The notes below the pieces were generated by a model, which saw nothing but the letters and a program-made list of their open reading frames with translations, did not search any database and was not told the DNA's origin. This document shows, one piece after another, positions 51,190 to 64,000 of a DNA stretch of 64,000 nt. Position 1 is the stretch's first letter. Each line of letters begins with the position of its first letter. Where the stretch lies: contig NZ_AP019841.1 of the NCBI RefSeq assembly GCF_007990445.1, positions 2,232,001 through 2,296,000 on the forward strand. Direction: 5' to 3'. Made by a program: the position numbers and the translations under genes. The stretch comes from Leptotrichia wadei. GTDB lineage: Bacteria > Fusobacteriota > Fusobacteriia > Fusobacteriales > Leptotrichiaceae.

Positions 51190-51253
51190 CAAAAAAACAA
51201 AACTAAAAGGGGAAAATATTCATTAAGAGCCATTCCCCGCCATTTCAGTTTTG
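51190..51253 (-). terminator. Leader terminator of bglA
   Basis: Minus strand ACAAAACTGAAA...GGGGAA pairs with TTCCCCTTTTAGTTTTGT and is followed by seven T, 110 nt before the bglA start. As a terminator within a leader, it implies conditional transcription. Confidence 0.8.
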
Positions 51254-51276
51254 TCTAATCCAAATAGCAATAATCT
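51247..51276 (-). promoter_or_regulatory. RAT (ribonucleic antiterminator) of LicT/BglG type
   Basis: The minus-strand sequence AGATTATTG-CTA-TTTGGAT-TAG-ACAAAACT has the pattern of known RATs, GGATTGTTA-CTG-N6-CAG-GCAAAACC, with compensatory changes in both helices (CTA/TAG for CTG/CAG; AG/CT for GG/CC). It shares ACAAAACT with the terminator stem, as required for mutually exclusive structures. Confidence 0.75.
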
Positions 51277-51318
51277 AAAATTTACAAGTTTATAATTTCA
51301 CATATTCTTTACATAGTA

Positions 51319-51346
51319 ATTATACCCTAACTTTTTCATTTGTCAA
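51319..51346 (-). promoter_or_regulatory. Promoter of bglA
   Basis: Minus strand TTGACA (51346-51341), 16-nt spacer, TATAAT (51324-51319), 43 nt before the RAT. Confidence 0.85.
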
Positions 51347-51712
51347 TAGAAATTTAGTTTTTATATTTATCTATTTTTTACAAATTTATTTCCTAAAATT
51401 TATTATATTCGTAAAACAGAACAATCACAAAAAACTTGAAAAATCTAAAAAACTGATTTTTTAAAAGACTCAAATTAATATCAAAAATTTTTATCAATTT
51501 ATTTATTTTACTTCATAAATTAAGGATTTCCATAAAGAAAAAATTTTAACAAAAAGATAGCAAGAAGTCTCCAACTTCTACAAGTGGGAAATGAATTGCT
51601 TTTTTTGTAAAAAAAATTGAAAAAAGGATACATCCATGATACAATTTTTGTATAAAATATCGAAGAGAAATAATTAAAAAATATATTAAAAATCAAAAGG
51701 AGGTGTAATTTT

Positions 51713-52810
51713 ATGAAATATAATTTAGCATTCAAATACAGGATTTATCCAAATAAGGAACAAGAATTGTTGATAAATAAGACTTTTGGATGTGTTCGTT
51801 TTGTTTACAATACGATTTTGTATGCTGCGAATAAATTTTATGGAGAAACTGGAAAAAATAAAATAATCACACCTGCCAGTTTGAAAAGTGAAAATCAATT
51901 TCTAAAAGAAGTAGACAGTCTAGCACTTTCAAATGCTCAATTGAATGTAAAACGATCGTTTACGAATTTTTTTCAAAAGAGAGCGAAGTTTCCAAAGTTC
52001 AAATCTAAAAAGAATAGTATTAAAAGTTACACGACAAATTGTGTGAATAATTCAATACGAATTGAGGAAAACAAATATTTGGTTTTGCCAAAATTGAAAA
52101 AAGTTAAATTAAAATATCATAGAGAAATACCGAAGGATTACAAGATAAAGTCAGTAACATTGACAAATAGCAATGGAAATTACTATGTTTCTGTTTTGAC
52201 AGAATTTGAAAAAGAAATTCAAAAAATGTCAAGTAATGATAAAGTGATTGGACTTGATTTTTCGATGTCTGAATTATTTGTCAGTTCTGAAAACCAAAGG
52301 GCTGATTATCCAAGATATTTTAGGATGTTGGAGAAAAAATTGAAGAAATTACAGAAATCGTTATCAAGAAAAGTGAAATTTTCTAAAAATTGGTATAAAC
52401 AAAAAATGAAAATATCAAGATTGCATGAGTATATCAAAAATTGCCGAAAGGATTTTTTGCATAAATTATCGAAAAAATTGTCTGAAGAATACAATGCCGT
52501 GGTTGTTGAGGATTTGAATATGAAAGGGATGAGCCAGGCATTAAATTTTGGGAAAAGTATAGGAGATAATGGGTGGGGAATGTTTTTGAGGATGGTTGAG
52601 TATAAACTGATGTTTTTAGGGAAACAATTTTTGAAGATAGATAAGTGGTTTCCGTCATCGAAAACTTGTAGTAGATGTGGAAACGTTAAAGAGAAACTGA
52701 AATTATCAGAAAGAAGTTATAAATGTGAGTGCTGTGGAATTGAGATTGATAGGGATTATAATGCGGCACTGAATATAAAAGATATTGGAAAAGAAATGTT
52801 GAAATATTAG
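51713..52810 (+). CDS. tnpB: TnpB RNA-guided nuclease (IS200/IS605 family OrfB)
   Basis: A complete 365-residue TnpB. RuvC residues are present: Asp182 in VIGLDFSMSELF, Glu266 in VVVEDLNMKGM and Asp348 in DRDYNAALN; the zinc finger has Cys319, Cys322, Cys338 and Cys341. The N-terminal KYRIYPNKEQELLINKTFG is the family start. AAAGGAGGTG is the ribosome binding site. By analogy it cuts DNA guided by an omega RNA made from the element's right end. It appears intact. It is distinct from the TnpB at the left edge. Confidence 0.95.
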   Translation: MKYNLAFKYRIYPNKEQELLINKTFGCVRFVYNTILYAANKFYGETGKNKIITPASLKSENQFLKEVDSLALSNAQLNVKRSFTNFFQKRAKFPKFKSKKNSIKSYTTNCVNNSIRIEENKYLVLPKLKKVKLKYHREIPKDYKIKSVTLTNSNGNYYVSVLTEFEKEIQKMSSNDKVIGLDFSMSELFVSSENQRADYPRYFRMLEKKLKKLQKSLSRKVKFSKNWYKQKMKISRLHEYIKNCRKDFLHKLSKKLSEEYNAVVVEDLNMKGMSQALNFGKSIGDNGWGMFLRMVEYKLMFLGKQFLKIDKWFPSSKTCSRCGNVKEKLKLSERSYKCECCGIEIDRDYNAALNIKDIGKEMLKY

Positions 52811-52891
52811 GAAATAAAAAAACAGGGTAGGAACTGCCCGAAGAGCTTGGTAAATATATTTGGCTAGCAAAAGCAGATACTTCCCAAGAAG

Positions 52892-52913
52892 CTCCCGCTT
52901 CTAAAAGCGGGAG
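52892..52913 (+). repeat. Right-end hairpin of the tnpB element
   Basis: CTCCCGCTT and AAGCGGGAG, a 9-bp stem with a 4-nt loop, directly before TAGTTCAC. It is typical of IS200/IS605 right ends and could also end transcription. Confidence 0.7.
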
Positions 52914-52955
52914 TAGTTCACTAATACTTCTAACTTTAAAATCTGTAGTATATCT

Positions 52956-53279
52956 TTATTCTGCATAATCAAAATCTTCTATTATTTTTTCCAGATTCCC
53001 CATAGTAAAATTTTTTTTCAAATATTCCAATTTTCTCTTCAGTTCCTTTTCCTTTTTAAATATTCCAAGTTTATTTTCATATTCATCCAGTTTCTGAACT
53101 CCTTTTTTTATATTGTCAAAAACTGCTTGTCTTGTAACTCCACATTGTTCTGCAATTTCTGAAAGAGAACTGTTTTCCTCCAGATAAAGTTCTAAATATT
53201 CTCTCTTTTTCTTTGGAAAAAGTTCGCTATAATAGGAAAATAATACAGAATATTTTAAAAAATCATCTAATTTATCCAT
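52956..53279 (-). CDS. ylxM: YlxM/UPF0122 family DNA-binding-type protein
   Basis: A 107-residue protein with a sigma-factor-like helix-turn-helix (LPKKKREYLELYLEENSSLSEIAEQCGVTRQAVFDNI in outline; key EIAEQCGVTRQAVFDN at about 40-55) followed by a coiled C-terminus. This fits YlxM, which is usually next to ffh; ffh is not seen here. It follows the TPR gene after 17 nt, so the two form an operon. Confidence 0.88.
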   Translation of the reverse strand: MDKLDDFLKYSVLFSYYSELFPKKKREYLELYLEENSSLSEIAEQCGVTRQAVFDNIKKGVQKLDEYENKLGIFKKEKELKRKLEYLKKNFTMGNLEKIIEDFDYAE

Positions 53280-53296
53280 ATATTTTCAAACTCCCT

Positions 53297-54190
53297 TTAT
53301 TTTTTTACTTTTTTTACAATTTGTTTTTTCCATACATACTTTTCCATTTTATTTTTATCAATTTTATTTTTCACAATTTTTATTTTTTCTAAAATTGCTT
53401 TATAATTTTCATTTTCAATTCCAAAAACATCCTTAGAAATTTTTTCACATTTTTCTAGCAATTCCAACGTCTTTTTATAACTTTTATTTTCAAAATAAGC
53501 ATTTATAAAATTATTCAAAATATTTAAATAGAGATTACTGCCTTCTCCAACTCGTCTCTTTAATATTTTCAACACTTCATCTACTATATTTTCTGCCATT
53601 TTTTTTTCATCAAGTTTCAAATAAGGCTTTACCATATTGCTCAATATAATTGCTCCCTGAATTTCACTATCTTCCAGATCCTGCAATATTATCAAACTTT
53701 TTTTTTGCCATTTCACCGAATCCTGATACCGACCATTTTCCTCATAAAAAAGCCCCAAATTATTACAAATTCCAGCAAATATATATCCATTTTGAAAATT
53801 ATTCTTTTTATAAATTTTTATCGCCTTATGATATTTTTCCTCAACTTTTTCATAATTCTTCATAACTCTGTAAACCTCAGCAAGATTAGCATTACAAGTC
53901 ACATACGGAAGACTGTTTTCACCATAAATCTCCAAAATAATATTTTCCGCCTTCGTCAATAATCTTACCGACTCATCAAATTTCCCCACATATTTCAACG
54001 CATTCCCCAATTCCGTCAAAATTTTCGCATTTTCTTCACTCTCCTGCCCAAAAATTCTTCTAAACAATACCCTCAATTCCCTCAAAACCTCAATTTCTTT
54101 CTCAATTTCCCCGCTATTCAAATACTCTTCCCTTTTCACAAGCAATTCCTGAATCCTATTTTCTTTTACTTCCTTTTCTTTCCCAGTCAT
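53297..54190 (-). CDS. Tetratricopeptide repeat protein
   Basis: A 297-residue cytoplasmic protein of TPR helical repeats (for example ENAKILTELGNALKYVGKFDES, YVTCNANLAEVYRVMKNYEK, GICNNLGLFYEENGRYQDS, in part), 40-42 residues apart as in TPR_12 proteins. Such repeats bind partners; the target is unknown. It lies upstream of ylxM in one operon. The 54191-55039 region before it holds only repeats and a terminator. Confidence 0.85.
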   Translation of the reverse strand: MTGKEKEVKENRIQELLVKREEYLNSGEIEKEIEVLRELRVLFRRIFGQESEENAKILTELGNALKYVGKFDESVRLLTKAENIILEIYGENSLPYVTCNANLAEVYRVMKNYEKVEEKYHKAIKIYKKNNFQNGYIFAGICNNLGLFYEENGRYQDSVKWQKKSLIILQDLEDSEIQGAIILSNMVKPYLKLDEKKMAENIVDEVLKILKRRVGEGSNLYLNILNNFINAYFENKSYKKTLELLEKCEKISKDVFGIENENYKAILEKIKIVKNKIDKNKMEKYVWKKQIVKKVKK

Positions 54191-54224
54191 TTATAATTTC
54201 CCTCTTTTTAAATTTTTTTATTTT

Positions 54225-54340
54225 ATATTCAAATTTATTTTAAATTAAACTGCTAAAAATTATATGAATTTAAGAGTTAACTAAAATAGTCACAGTTTTT
54301 AAGTTCAGTTTTAAGACAATTTTACTATATATTCAAATCC
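54225..54340. repeat. AT-rich intergenic repeat, family B copy 3 (reverse orientation)
   Basis: Read on the minus strand it contains GAACTTAAAAACTGTGACTATTTT and TTTTTAGCAGTTTAATTT in part, matching copies 1 and 2. ATATTCAAAT occurs at both ends in the same direction. Confidence 0.55.
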
Positions 54341-54423
54341 CTTTAACAAATGTTCTCGACAACTCCATTTTTTTGAAATAACTTATCAACAATTCAATAT
54401 TAACCACTTTTTTTATTTAACTA

Positions 54424-54532
54424 TTATATTCATCCCCATTTAAAAGCCAAAAATTACATTCTATTTATTTTTCTTTCAATCTTTTGTAAAAAATTTATAA
54501 CAAATTAACTATCTAAATAAAAAATAGTATTA
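54424..54532. repeat. MITE-like intergenic repeat, family A copy 4 (diverged)
   Basis: Starts TTATATTCATCCCCATTTAAAA and ends AATAAAAAATAGTATTAA; ends match family A, centre differs. Confidence 0.5.
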
Positions 54533-54693
54533 ACCTCACCATATCAATATTATTTATAATATCATAATTTTTTAAATAAATCTAATTTTTTTCCTTTAGG
54601 AAAGAGTAAAAATTTTGGAGAATGATTAAAAAAATTATATTTTTAAATAATTTAACTTTCTATAAAATATAATAATTAATTTCATAAATTTAA

Positions 54694-54768
54694 ATATATA
54701 GTAAAACTATCTTAAAACCGAACTCAAAAACTATGATTATGACTATTTGCTTAAAACCTAGATCTATA
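54694..54768. repeat. Family B repeat, partial copy 4
   Basis: Contains ACCGAACTCAAAAACTATGA and GACTATTTGCTTAAAACCTAG, matching copy 1 and, inverted, copy 3. It is directly next to a family A copy, the same pairing as at 12969-13229. Confidence 0.45.
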
Positions 54769-54772
54769 GTTT

Positions 54773-54892
54773 ATACTATTCTCCGTTTAAAAAGCGAATA
54801 TTTATTTTAATTATTTGAAAATAAATATCAGGTTTAATCTGCTAAAAAGATTTATAAAATATTCGTTATTCAAATGGGGTTTAGTATTAATT
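54773..54892. repeat. MITE-like intergenic repeat, family A copy 5
   Basis: Starts ATACTATTCTCCGTTTAAAA and ends CAAATGGGGTTTAGTATTAA; about 120 bp and nearly identical to 13111-13229. Confidence 0.65.
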
Positions 54893-54973
54893 TTAAATGG
54901 ATTCGAGTATAATAAAAAAAATATTTTATTTTATCTTCAATCAAAAAAATACACAAAAAAATATAATAATAGA

Positions 54974-54998
54974 TAAAAAAAACTCCGCTAAGGAGAAT
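54974..54998 (-). terminator. Terminator of rRNA operon 2
   Basis: Minus strand CTCC-TTAGC-GGAG followed by seven or more T, 42 nt after the tRNA-Asn. Operon 1 has no such hairpin at the same place. Confidence 0.75.
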
Positions 54999-55039
54999 AC
55001 GACATGACAAAAATAAATTCAATTCTGCAAATAAAAAAA

Positions 55040-55116
55040 TGGCGTCCCCGGTTGGACTCGAACCAACGACCCTCTGATTAACAGTCAGATGCTCTAACCG
55101 GCTGAGCTACGGAGAC
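55040..55116 (-). tRNA. tRNA-Asn (GTT), operon 2
   Basis: Identical to the copy at 13942-14018, including encoded CCA and anticodon GTT. Confidence 0.97.
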
Positions 55117-55132
55117 ACACATATTTAAAAAA

Positions 55133-55246
55133 GTTTGGCAACTACCTATCTTCCCAGGACGAATCCAAGTATTTTAGGCACTAACAGACTTAACTGCCGG
55201 GTTCGAAATGTTTCCGGGTGTATCCCTGTCGTTATCATCACCAAAC
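55133..55246 (-). rRNA. rrf: 5S ribosomal RNA, operon 2
   Basis: Identical to the 5S at 14035-14148, with paired ends GTTTGG/CCAAAC. Confidence 0.95.
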
Positions 55247-55305
55247 TAGATATATATACTGTCCATTAAGACAATGAGAAATAAATAGCAGCAGCAAAAG
55301 ATTAT

Positions 55306-58204
<2,899 letters not shown>

Positions 58205-58314
58205 ATCCAGAATAACTTTTACTCTAGTTTAGTTATAATCTTTTACCTACTATTCATTTCCCATTGTCCTAACAGTTATAAAGATATATAAAGAAGCAGT
58301 GCTTGTTTCTCCTT

Positions 58315-59829
<1,515 letters not shown>

Positions 59830-59977
59830 TATATAGACATATATTTAAATTTCACCTAATTAGTCTTGACGTTATCTTTTTCAAGATACTTGACTTTATT
59901 GATTATACACTTAATTGCTTCTTTATGTTATTAATATCTCTATTGTCCGTTGATACATTTTCGTATCGACAAGATAT

Positions 59978-60006
59978 ATATTATCATAAAAGAAAATGTT
60001 TGTCAA
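59978..60006 (-). promoter_or_regulatory. rRNA operon 2 promoter
   Basis: Minus strand TTGACA (60006-60001), 17 nt, TAATAT (59983-59978). The leader is almost the same as in operon 1; similarity ends about 40 nt upstream of the -35. From there to 60508 the DNA is AT-rich with nothing recognisable. Confidence 0.85.
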
Positions 60007-60508
60007 CTACTTTTTTGAAATTTTTTTCAAATTTTCTCAATTTTATTCTTGCATTATATTAGTTATACAAGTTTTGAATCCCATTTTTTCCTTATTATAT
60101 TACTATCAATACACTATTGATACTATATTGTTTTATTTTTTTAAAACAATTAATCAAAAATTAATTTTATGTTTTTTTAATAATATAAGATCAATTATTT
60201 CCTTTGTTTAAAGACTTCAATCCACTTTTTAAGTTTTTCTTTAATTTTATTTTAATATTAATTGTTGTTAAGAATCCTTTGTCATTAGTGCTTTAAACAG
60301 GATTTAATAAAAAATAAAATATACTCTAATATTTTTTGATATATTATGATACAATACTTTAAATTAATTTATCTGTTTAATTAAGATTATTTGAGAAAAT
60401 ATTTAGGTATTTATAGAAAAGAGAGGTGATCTGAGAAATACTGAATATTGATTCAAAATTGAATATTTAAATTAATAAAAAAGAATTAAAAAATGGAGGG
60501 ATTAAATT

Positions 60509-60886
60509 ATGGAAAAAATATTGAAGGATTTTATTTATTTTACAGATAATGAAAATATTGAAAAATTGAACAATGAGATGTGTAAAAATTTTTATTTGAA
60601 AAAGGAAGAAATTAAAGACAAGAATATTAAAAAAGTTCAATTTGATAATCTGACATTTGGAATTTATTTTTCTAAAGCTGATGATAATAAAGGAAGAATA
60701 CTTGTTTTAAAAAATAAAAAGAAAATAAAATGCGGGCATTTTTCTATAAATGGAGTAAAAAAGGAATTTTATACTGATTTATATTTTCTAATTTTACATA
60801 ATAATGAAAAAGAAAAAAATATTATTTTTGAAGAACTTATTGAGAAAATTTTGGGAGTTATTAAAATAAAAGAGTTAAACTTATAA
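60509..60886 (+). CDS. Hypothetical protein, 125 residues
   Basis: A Lys/Asn/Ile-rich soluble protein with no signal peptide, membrane helix or recognised family. Predicted N-terminal helices (MEKILKDFIYFTDNENIEKL), a central beta-rich part (LTFGIYFSKADDNKGRILVLKNKKKIKCGHF in outline) and C-terminal helices. TGGAGGG lies 10 nt before the ATG and supports real expression. It stands alone between the rRNA operon and a structured repeat. Confidence 0.65.
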   Translation: MEKILKDFIYFTDNENIEKLNNEMCKNFYLKKEEIKDKNIKKVQFDNLTFGIYFSKADDNKGRILVLKNKKKIKCGHFSINGVKKEFYTDLYFLILHNNEKEKNIIFEELIEKILGVIKIKELNL

Positions 60887-60904
60887 AATATAATAAATTT
60901 ATTT

Positions 60905-61010
60905 TTTGAGAGTGTAAAAAAATATTAAAGAAATAAAATTTCTTGAAATTCTTATTTATCAAGAACTGTAGATTTACTACTACAATTTCACAAAAAATTT
61001 ACACTCTCAT
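60905..61010. repeat. Large structured inverted repeat with inner hairpins
   Basis: GAGAGTGTAAA (60908-60918) pairs with TTTACACTCTC (60998-61008). Inside are TTCTTGA/TCAAGAA (60940-60965) and TGTAG/CTACA (60967-60984), so a three-way junction is possible. A T-rich end follows, so it could work as a terminator after the 60509 gene. The 60887-61242 gap also holds the glgC promoter. Confidence 0.6.
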
Positions 61011-61181
61011 TTTTAAGTATTTAATATTTTTTGTGAGAGAATAAATAAAATATAATTTTTATTTTTTTATGAAATTTAATATTTTAAAATAACATAGTAC
61101 ATCATTTTTATTTAAATAATCTCCAGTTTTGATAGATTTTATCTTGTAAAAATCAGATATAAAAATTTTTTTAAAAATAAT

Positions 61182-61209
61182 TTGATTTTTTTAAAAATAG
61201 GGGTATACT
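61182..61209 (+). promoter_or_regulatory. Promoter of glgC-glgA
   Basis: TTGATT (61182-61187), 16-nt spacer, TATACT (61204-61209), 33 nt before the glgC start. Confidence 0.6.
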
Positions 61210-61242
61210 TTAATTGTAAAGAATAAAAATGGAGGTATTTAT

Positions 61243-62496
61243 ATGAAAGTTTTAGCTATGATTTTAGCTGGTGGAAGAGGTTCAAGACTTGACATTCTAT
61301 CAGAAAAAAGAGTTAAACCAAGTGTTCCTTTTGCTGGAAAATTTAGAATAATAGATTTTGCACTTAGTAACTGTTCAAATTCAGGTATTTACGATGTTGC
61401 ATTACTTACTCAATATTTGCCATTATCATTAAATGAACATATTGGTTCTGGAAAACCTTGGGATTTTGACAGAAGAGATTCTAGCATTACAATGTTACAG
61501 CCACATGAAAAACTTGGTGGCAATTCTTGGTATCAAGGAACTGCCGATGCGATTAGACAAAATATTGACTTTATTAAAAATAAAAATCCTAAATATGTAT
61601 TAATTTTATCTGGAGATCATATTTACAAAATGGATTACAGATGGATGTTAAAGGAACATGAAGAAAATGATGCTGAATTGACAATAGCTGTACAACCTGT
61701 ACCTATTGAAGAAGCAAGCAGATTTGGTATTTTTGAAGTTGATAAAGATAAAAAAATATTAAACTTTGAAGAAAAACCTGCAGAACCAAAAAGTAATTTA
61801 GCTTCAATGGGAATTTATATTTTCAACACTGATTCTTTATTAGAATATCTTGAAAAATTAGAAAATAGCGATTTAGATTTTGGAAAACATGTTATTCCTT
61901 CAATGATTCAAGAAGATAGAAAAGTTTATGTTCACACTTATGACAGTTATTGGAAAGATGTAGGAACTTATGATTCATACTTGGAAGCAAATTTAGACTT
62001 AATCAAAAAATCTGAAGAAGTTGGAATTAACTTGTACGACCAAGGATGGAAAATTTATACAAGAAGTGAAGACTTAGCGCCAGTAAGAATTGGAGTTACA
62101 GGAAGTGTTCAAAATTCATTAATCTGTAATGGATGTAAAATTGAAGGAAGTGTTGAAAATTCAGTATTAGGACCAGGTGTTACTGTTAGAAAAGGGGCAA
62201 CTGTTAGAAATAGTATAATTTTTTCTGGAACTTATGTAGATGAAAATTCTCACTTAGATACTATTATTGCCGATAAAAAGACATATATTGGTAAAAATTC
62301 ATTTATAGGAAATGGAAATGCAAATATTCCAAATAAGGAACGTCCAGATTTATTATCTTCAGGAATTACAGTTATTGGAAAAGGTGTAGTTATACCTGAT
62401 GGATCAATTGTTGGTAAAAATGTAAGAATTTTTGCTGGAGTAAAAGTACATGATGACAATAGATTAATAGAACCAGGAGAAACTATTAAATGGTAA
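61243..62496 (+). CDS. glgC: Glucose-1-phosphate adenylyltransferase
   Basis: Makes ADP-glucose from glucose-1-phosphate and ATP, the committed step of bacterial glycogen synthesis. The 417-residue protein has the nucleotide loop LAGGRGSRLDILSEKRVKPS (residues 8-27), GTADAIRQN, SGDHIYKMDY, FEEKPAEPKSN and YWKDVGTYDSY, and a C-terminal left-handed beta-helix region. GGAGGT precedes the ATG. glgA follows after 46 nt. Confidence 0.97.
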   Translation: MKVLAMILAGGRGSRLDILSEKRVKPSVPFAGKFRIIDFALSNCSNSGIYDVALLTQYLPLSLNEHIGSGKPWDFDRRDSSITMLQPHEKLGGNSWYQGTADAIRQNIDFIKNKNPKYVLILSGDHIYKMDYRWMLKEHEENDAELTIAVQPVPIEEASRFGIFEVDKDKKILNFEEKPAEPKSNLASMGIYIFNTDSLLEYLEKLENSDLDFGKHVIPSMIQEDRKVYVHTYDSYWKDVGTYDSYLEANLDLIKKSEEVGINLYDQGWKIYTRSEDLAPVRIGVTGSVQNSLICNGCKIEGSVENSVLGPGVTVRKGATVRNSIIFSGTYVDENSHLDTIIADKKTYIGKNSFIGNGNANIPNKERPDLLSSGITVIGKGVVIPDGSIVGKNVRIFAGVKVHDDNRLIEPGETIKW

Positions 62497-62542
62497 TCTA
62501 ATTGTTTAATATAAGAAATTTTTTTAATAAGGAGTGATTAAT

Positions 62543-63931
62543 TTGAAAATTGTATATTTGGCATCTGAAGTGGCTCCGTTTTATAAATCTGGTGGATTAG
62601 CCGATGTTCTTGGTGCATTGCCTAAAAAAATGCAGGAATTGGGACATGAAGTTTCTATAATAATGCCTAAATATGACATAATACCATTAAAGTATCTTGA
62701 AAAACTAGAATGGGTTGCAAGACTTGAGAGTCACGGAGATGTATTTAATTTGGTAAGATATCCTGATGACAAAATAAATTATTATTTTATTGAAAATAAA
62801 GCATTATATGAAAGAGGACATGTTTATGGAGATTTTGACCAAGATGTTCAATATGCGATGTTTTCAGAATTGGCACTCAGATTCTTAAAGGAAATTAATT
62901 TACAGGCTGATATTTTACACTGTAATGACTGGCAAACTGGTCCAGTTCCATATTTTTTAAATGTCAGATATAATTATGATCCGTTTTACTGGGACATGAG
63001 AACTGTTTATTCAATTCACAATCTAATGTATCAAGGTAGATTCTCTAAATATTCATTTGAAAGAATGGGATATTATATGGATGATAGAAATGATCTAAAC
63101 TTTATGGAAATTGGAATAGGATATGGTGATGTAGTAAATACAGTAAGTCCGACTTATGCTGAAGAAATAAAATATGCATATTTTGGTGAAGGGCTTGAAT
63201 GGATTACAAATAGAAAATATATTCATGGTATTTTAAATGGAATAGATACAGATGTGTTTAACCCTGAAACAACAAAAGGGATAATTCACTTTAATAAAGA
63301 ATCTTTGGATAAAAAACGAGAAAATAAATATTTATTACAAGAAAAATTAGGACTTCCAAAATCAGATGTTGCTCTAATTTCAATAATTTCAAGACTTGTT
63401 GAAGGAAAGGGATTGGATCTAGTATCTGCAGCTCTTGAAAATCTACTGCAATATGATGCAGTCCAAATTGTAATTTTAGGAAGTGGAGATAAATTTTACG
63501 AAGACTATTATAACCATCTAGCTTGGAAGTATCCTGATAAATTCAAAGTTTATCTTGGTTATAATGGACAGCTTGCAAATGAAATTTATGCTGGAAGTGA
63601 CATGTTTTTAATGCCTTCAAGATATGAACCTTGTGGACTTAGTCAAATGATTGCAATGAGATTTGGAACTATCCCAATCGTAAGGGAAACTGGTGGATTA
63701 AAAGATTCTGTCAAACCTTATAATATCTTTACAGATGAAGGAAATGGCTTCTCATTCACAAACTTTAATGCAGATGATATGTTATTTACAATAAAAGTTG
63801 CAGAAGGAATTTATTATGATAGACCTGATATTTGGGAAAAATTAGTTAAAAGAAATATGGATTTAGATTTTTCTTGGGATAGATCTGCAAAAGAATATGA
63901 AAAACTTTATGAATTAGCTAAATCTTATTAA
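62543..63931 (+). CDS. glgA: Glycogen synthase (ADP-glucose, GT5)
   Basis: Extends alpha-1,4-glucan from ADP-glucose. The 462-residue GT5 enzyme has the ADP-glucose-binding KSGGLADVLGALPK (from about residue 15), HCNDWQTG, NGIDTDVFNP, and SRYEPCGLSQMIAMRFGTIPIVRETGGLKDSV (in part: EPCGLSQM, RETGGLKD). The TTG at 62543 is taken as start because AAGGAG (62529-62534) would overlap the alternative GTG at 62534, and the family begins 'MKIVYLASE'. It is the last gene of the glgCA unit; glgB and glgP are not in view. Confidence 0.96.
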   Translation: MKIVYLASEVAPFYKSGGLADVLGALPKKMQELGHEVSIIMPKYDIIPLKYLEKLEWVARLESHGDVFNLVRYPDDKINYYFIENKALYERGHVYGDFDQDVQYAMFSELALRFLKEINLQADILHCNDWQTGPVPYFLNVRYNYDPFYWDMRTVYSIHNLMYQGRFSKYSFERMGYYMDDRNDLNFMEIGIGYGDVVNTVSPTYAEEIKYAYFGEGLEWITNRKYIHGILNGIDTDVFNPETTKGIIHFNKESLDKKRENKYLLQEKLGLPKSDVALISIISRLVEGKGLDLVSAALENLLQYDAVQIVILGSGDKFYEDYYNHLAWKYPDKFKVYLGYNGQLANEIYAGSDMFLMPSRYEPCGLSQMIAMRFGTIPIVRETGGLKDSVKPYNIFTDEGNGFSFTNFNADDMLFTIKVAEGIYYDRPDIWEKLVKRNMDLDFSWDRSAKEYEKLYELAKSY

Positions 63932-63955
63932 TTATAAAAAATCAAATTTATACAA

Positions 63956-63995
63956 AAAAATGGAGTAAAACAATATTGTTAAACTCCATTTTTAT
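63956..63995 (+). terminator. Terminator after glgA
   Basis: ATGGAGT (63960-63966) and ACTCCAT (63983-63989) with an inner ACAATATTGT palindrome, then TTTTTATT. Confidence 0.88.
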
Positions 63996-64000
63996 TATTA

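Larger units (their letters stand above)
51540..52920 (+). mobile_element. IS200/IS605-type element carrying only tnpB
   Basis: Left-end hairpin region at about 51555-51600 (CCAACTT/AAGTGG), tnpB, and right-end hairpin CTCCCGCTT...AAGCGGGAG (52892-52913) followed by TAGTTCAC. There is no tnpA. The last 110 nt after tnpB likely encode the end of the omega RNA, as in other TnpB elements. Exact ends are inferred. Confidence 0.7.

Overview
The window is a very AT-rich chromosomal segment of a Gram-negative anaerobe, most likely Leptotrichia or a close relative (Fusobacteriota). This rests on the Leptotrichia-like 16S 5' region, the 2127-residue autotransporter with the N-terminal region typical of fusobacterial autotransporters, the strongly A/T-biased codon use and the mix of house-keeping genes. 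No database search was possible; family calls come from motifs read in the translations.

Layout. 1-1666 (minus): nagB is interrupted by an IStron-like element, a group I intron core followed by an IS200/IS605-type tnpB that runs off the left edge. 1765-4827 (plus): rfbB, a secreted DUF4431-like protein and rfbC (two dTDP-rhamnose pathway steps). 5388-11771 (plus): giant autotransporter. 11924-13892 (minus): GH16 glucanase and an internally deleted GT2 glycosyltransferase. 13942-18732 (minus): rRNA operon 16S-23S-5S-tRNA-Asn. 19016-25868 (minus): amidase, His-rich membrane protein, a SIR2-domain gene with a coupled partner (both carrying one apparent frameshift) and an ABC-F ATPase directly upstream. 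26073-31918: SemiSWEET, AAA/DUF4143 ATPase, a DUF2207-like membrane protein, DUF937 protein, lipoprotein. 32367-33451: rpsF-ssb-rpsR. 33729-44496: division and cell-wall cluster murF-mraY-murD-ftsW-murG-murC-murB-ftsQ-ftsZ from one clear promoter. 44804-49254: secreted esterase-like hydrolase, ABC-class ATPase, a 24-residue membrane peptide gene, FUSC protein. 49352-51346: remnant of a sugar O-acetyltransferase and a GH1 6-phospho-beta-glucosidase whose leader carries a LicT/BglG-type RAT overlapping a terminator. 51540-52920: tnpB-only IS200/IS605 element. 52956-54190: YlxM and a TPR protein. 55040-59829: second, nearly identical rRNA operon. 60509-63995: small unknown protein, a structured inverted repeat and glgC-glgA with terminator.

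Functional picture: the segment combines envelope biogenesis (peptidoglycan precursors, division, rhamnose precursors, autotransporter, amidase), carbohydrate use and storage (NagB, GH16, GH1 with RAT control, SemiSWEET, glycogen synthesis) and two rRNA operons. Accessory material is the IStron, the tnpB element, two families of AT-rich intergenic repeats and a possible SIR2 defence pair. One caution: the two rRNA operons differ at several homopolymer runs, and both frameshifts in the SIR2 pair fall in short A runs, so some broken frames may be sequencing errors.
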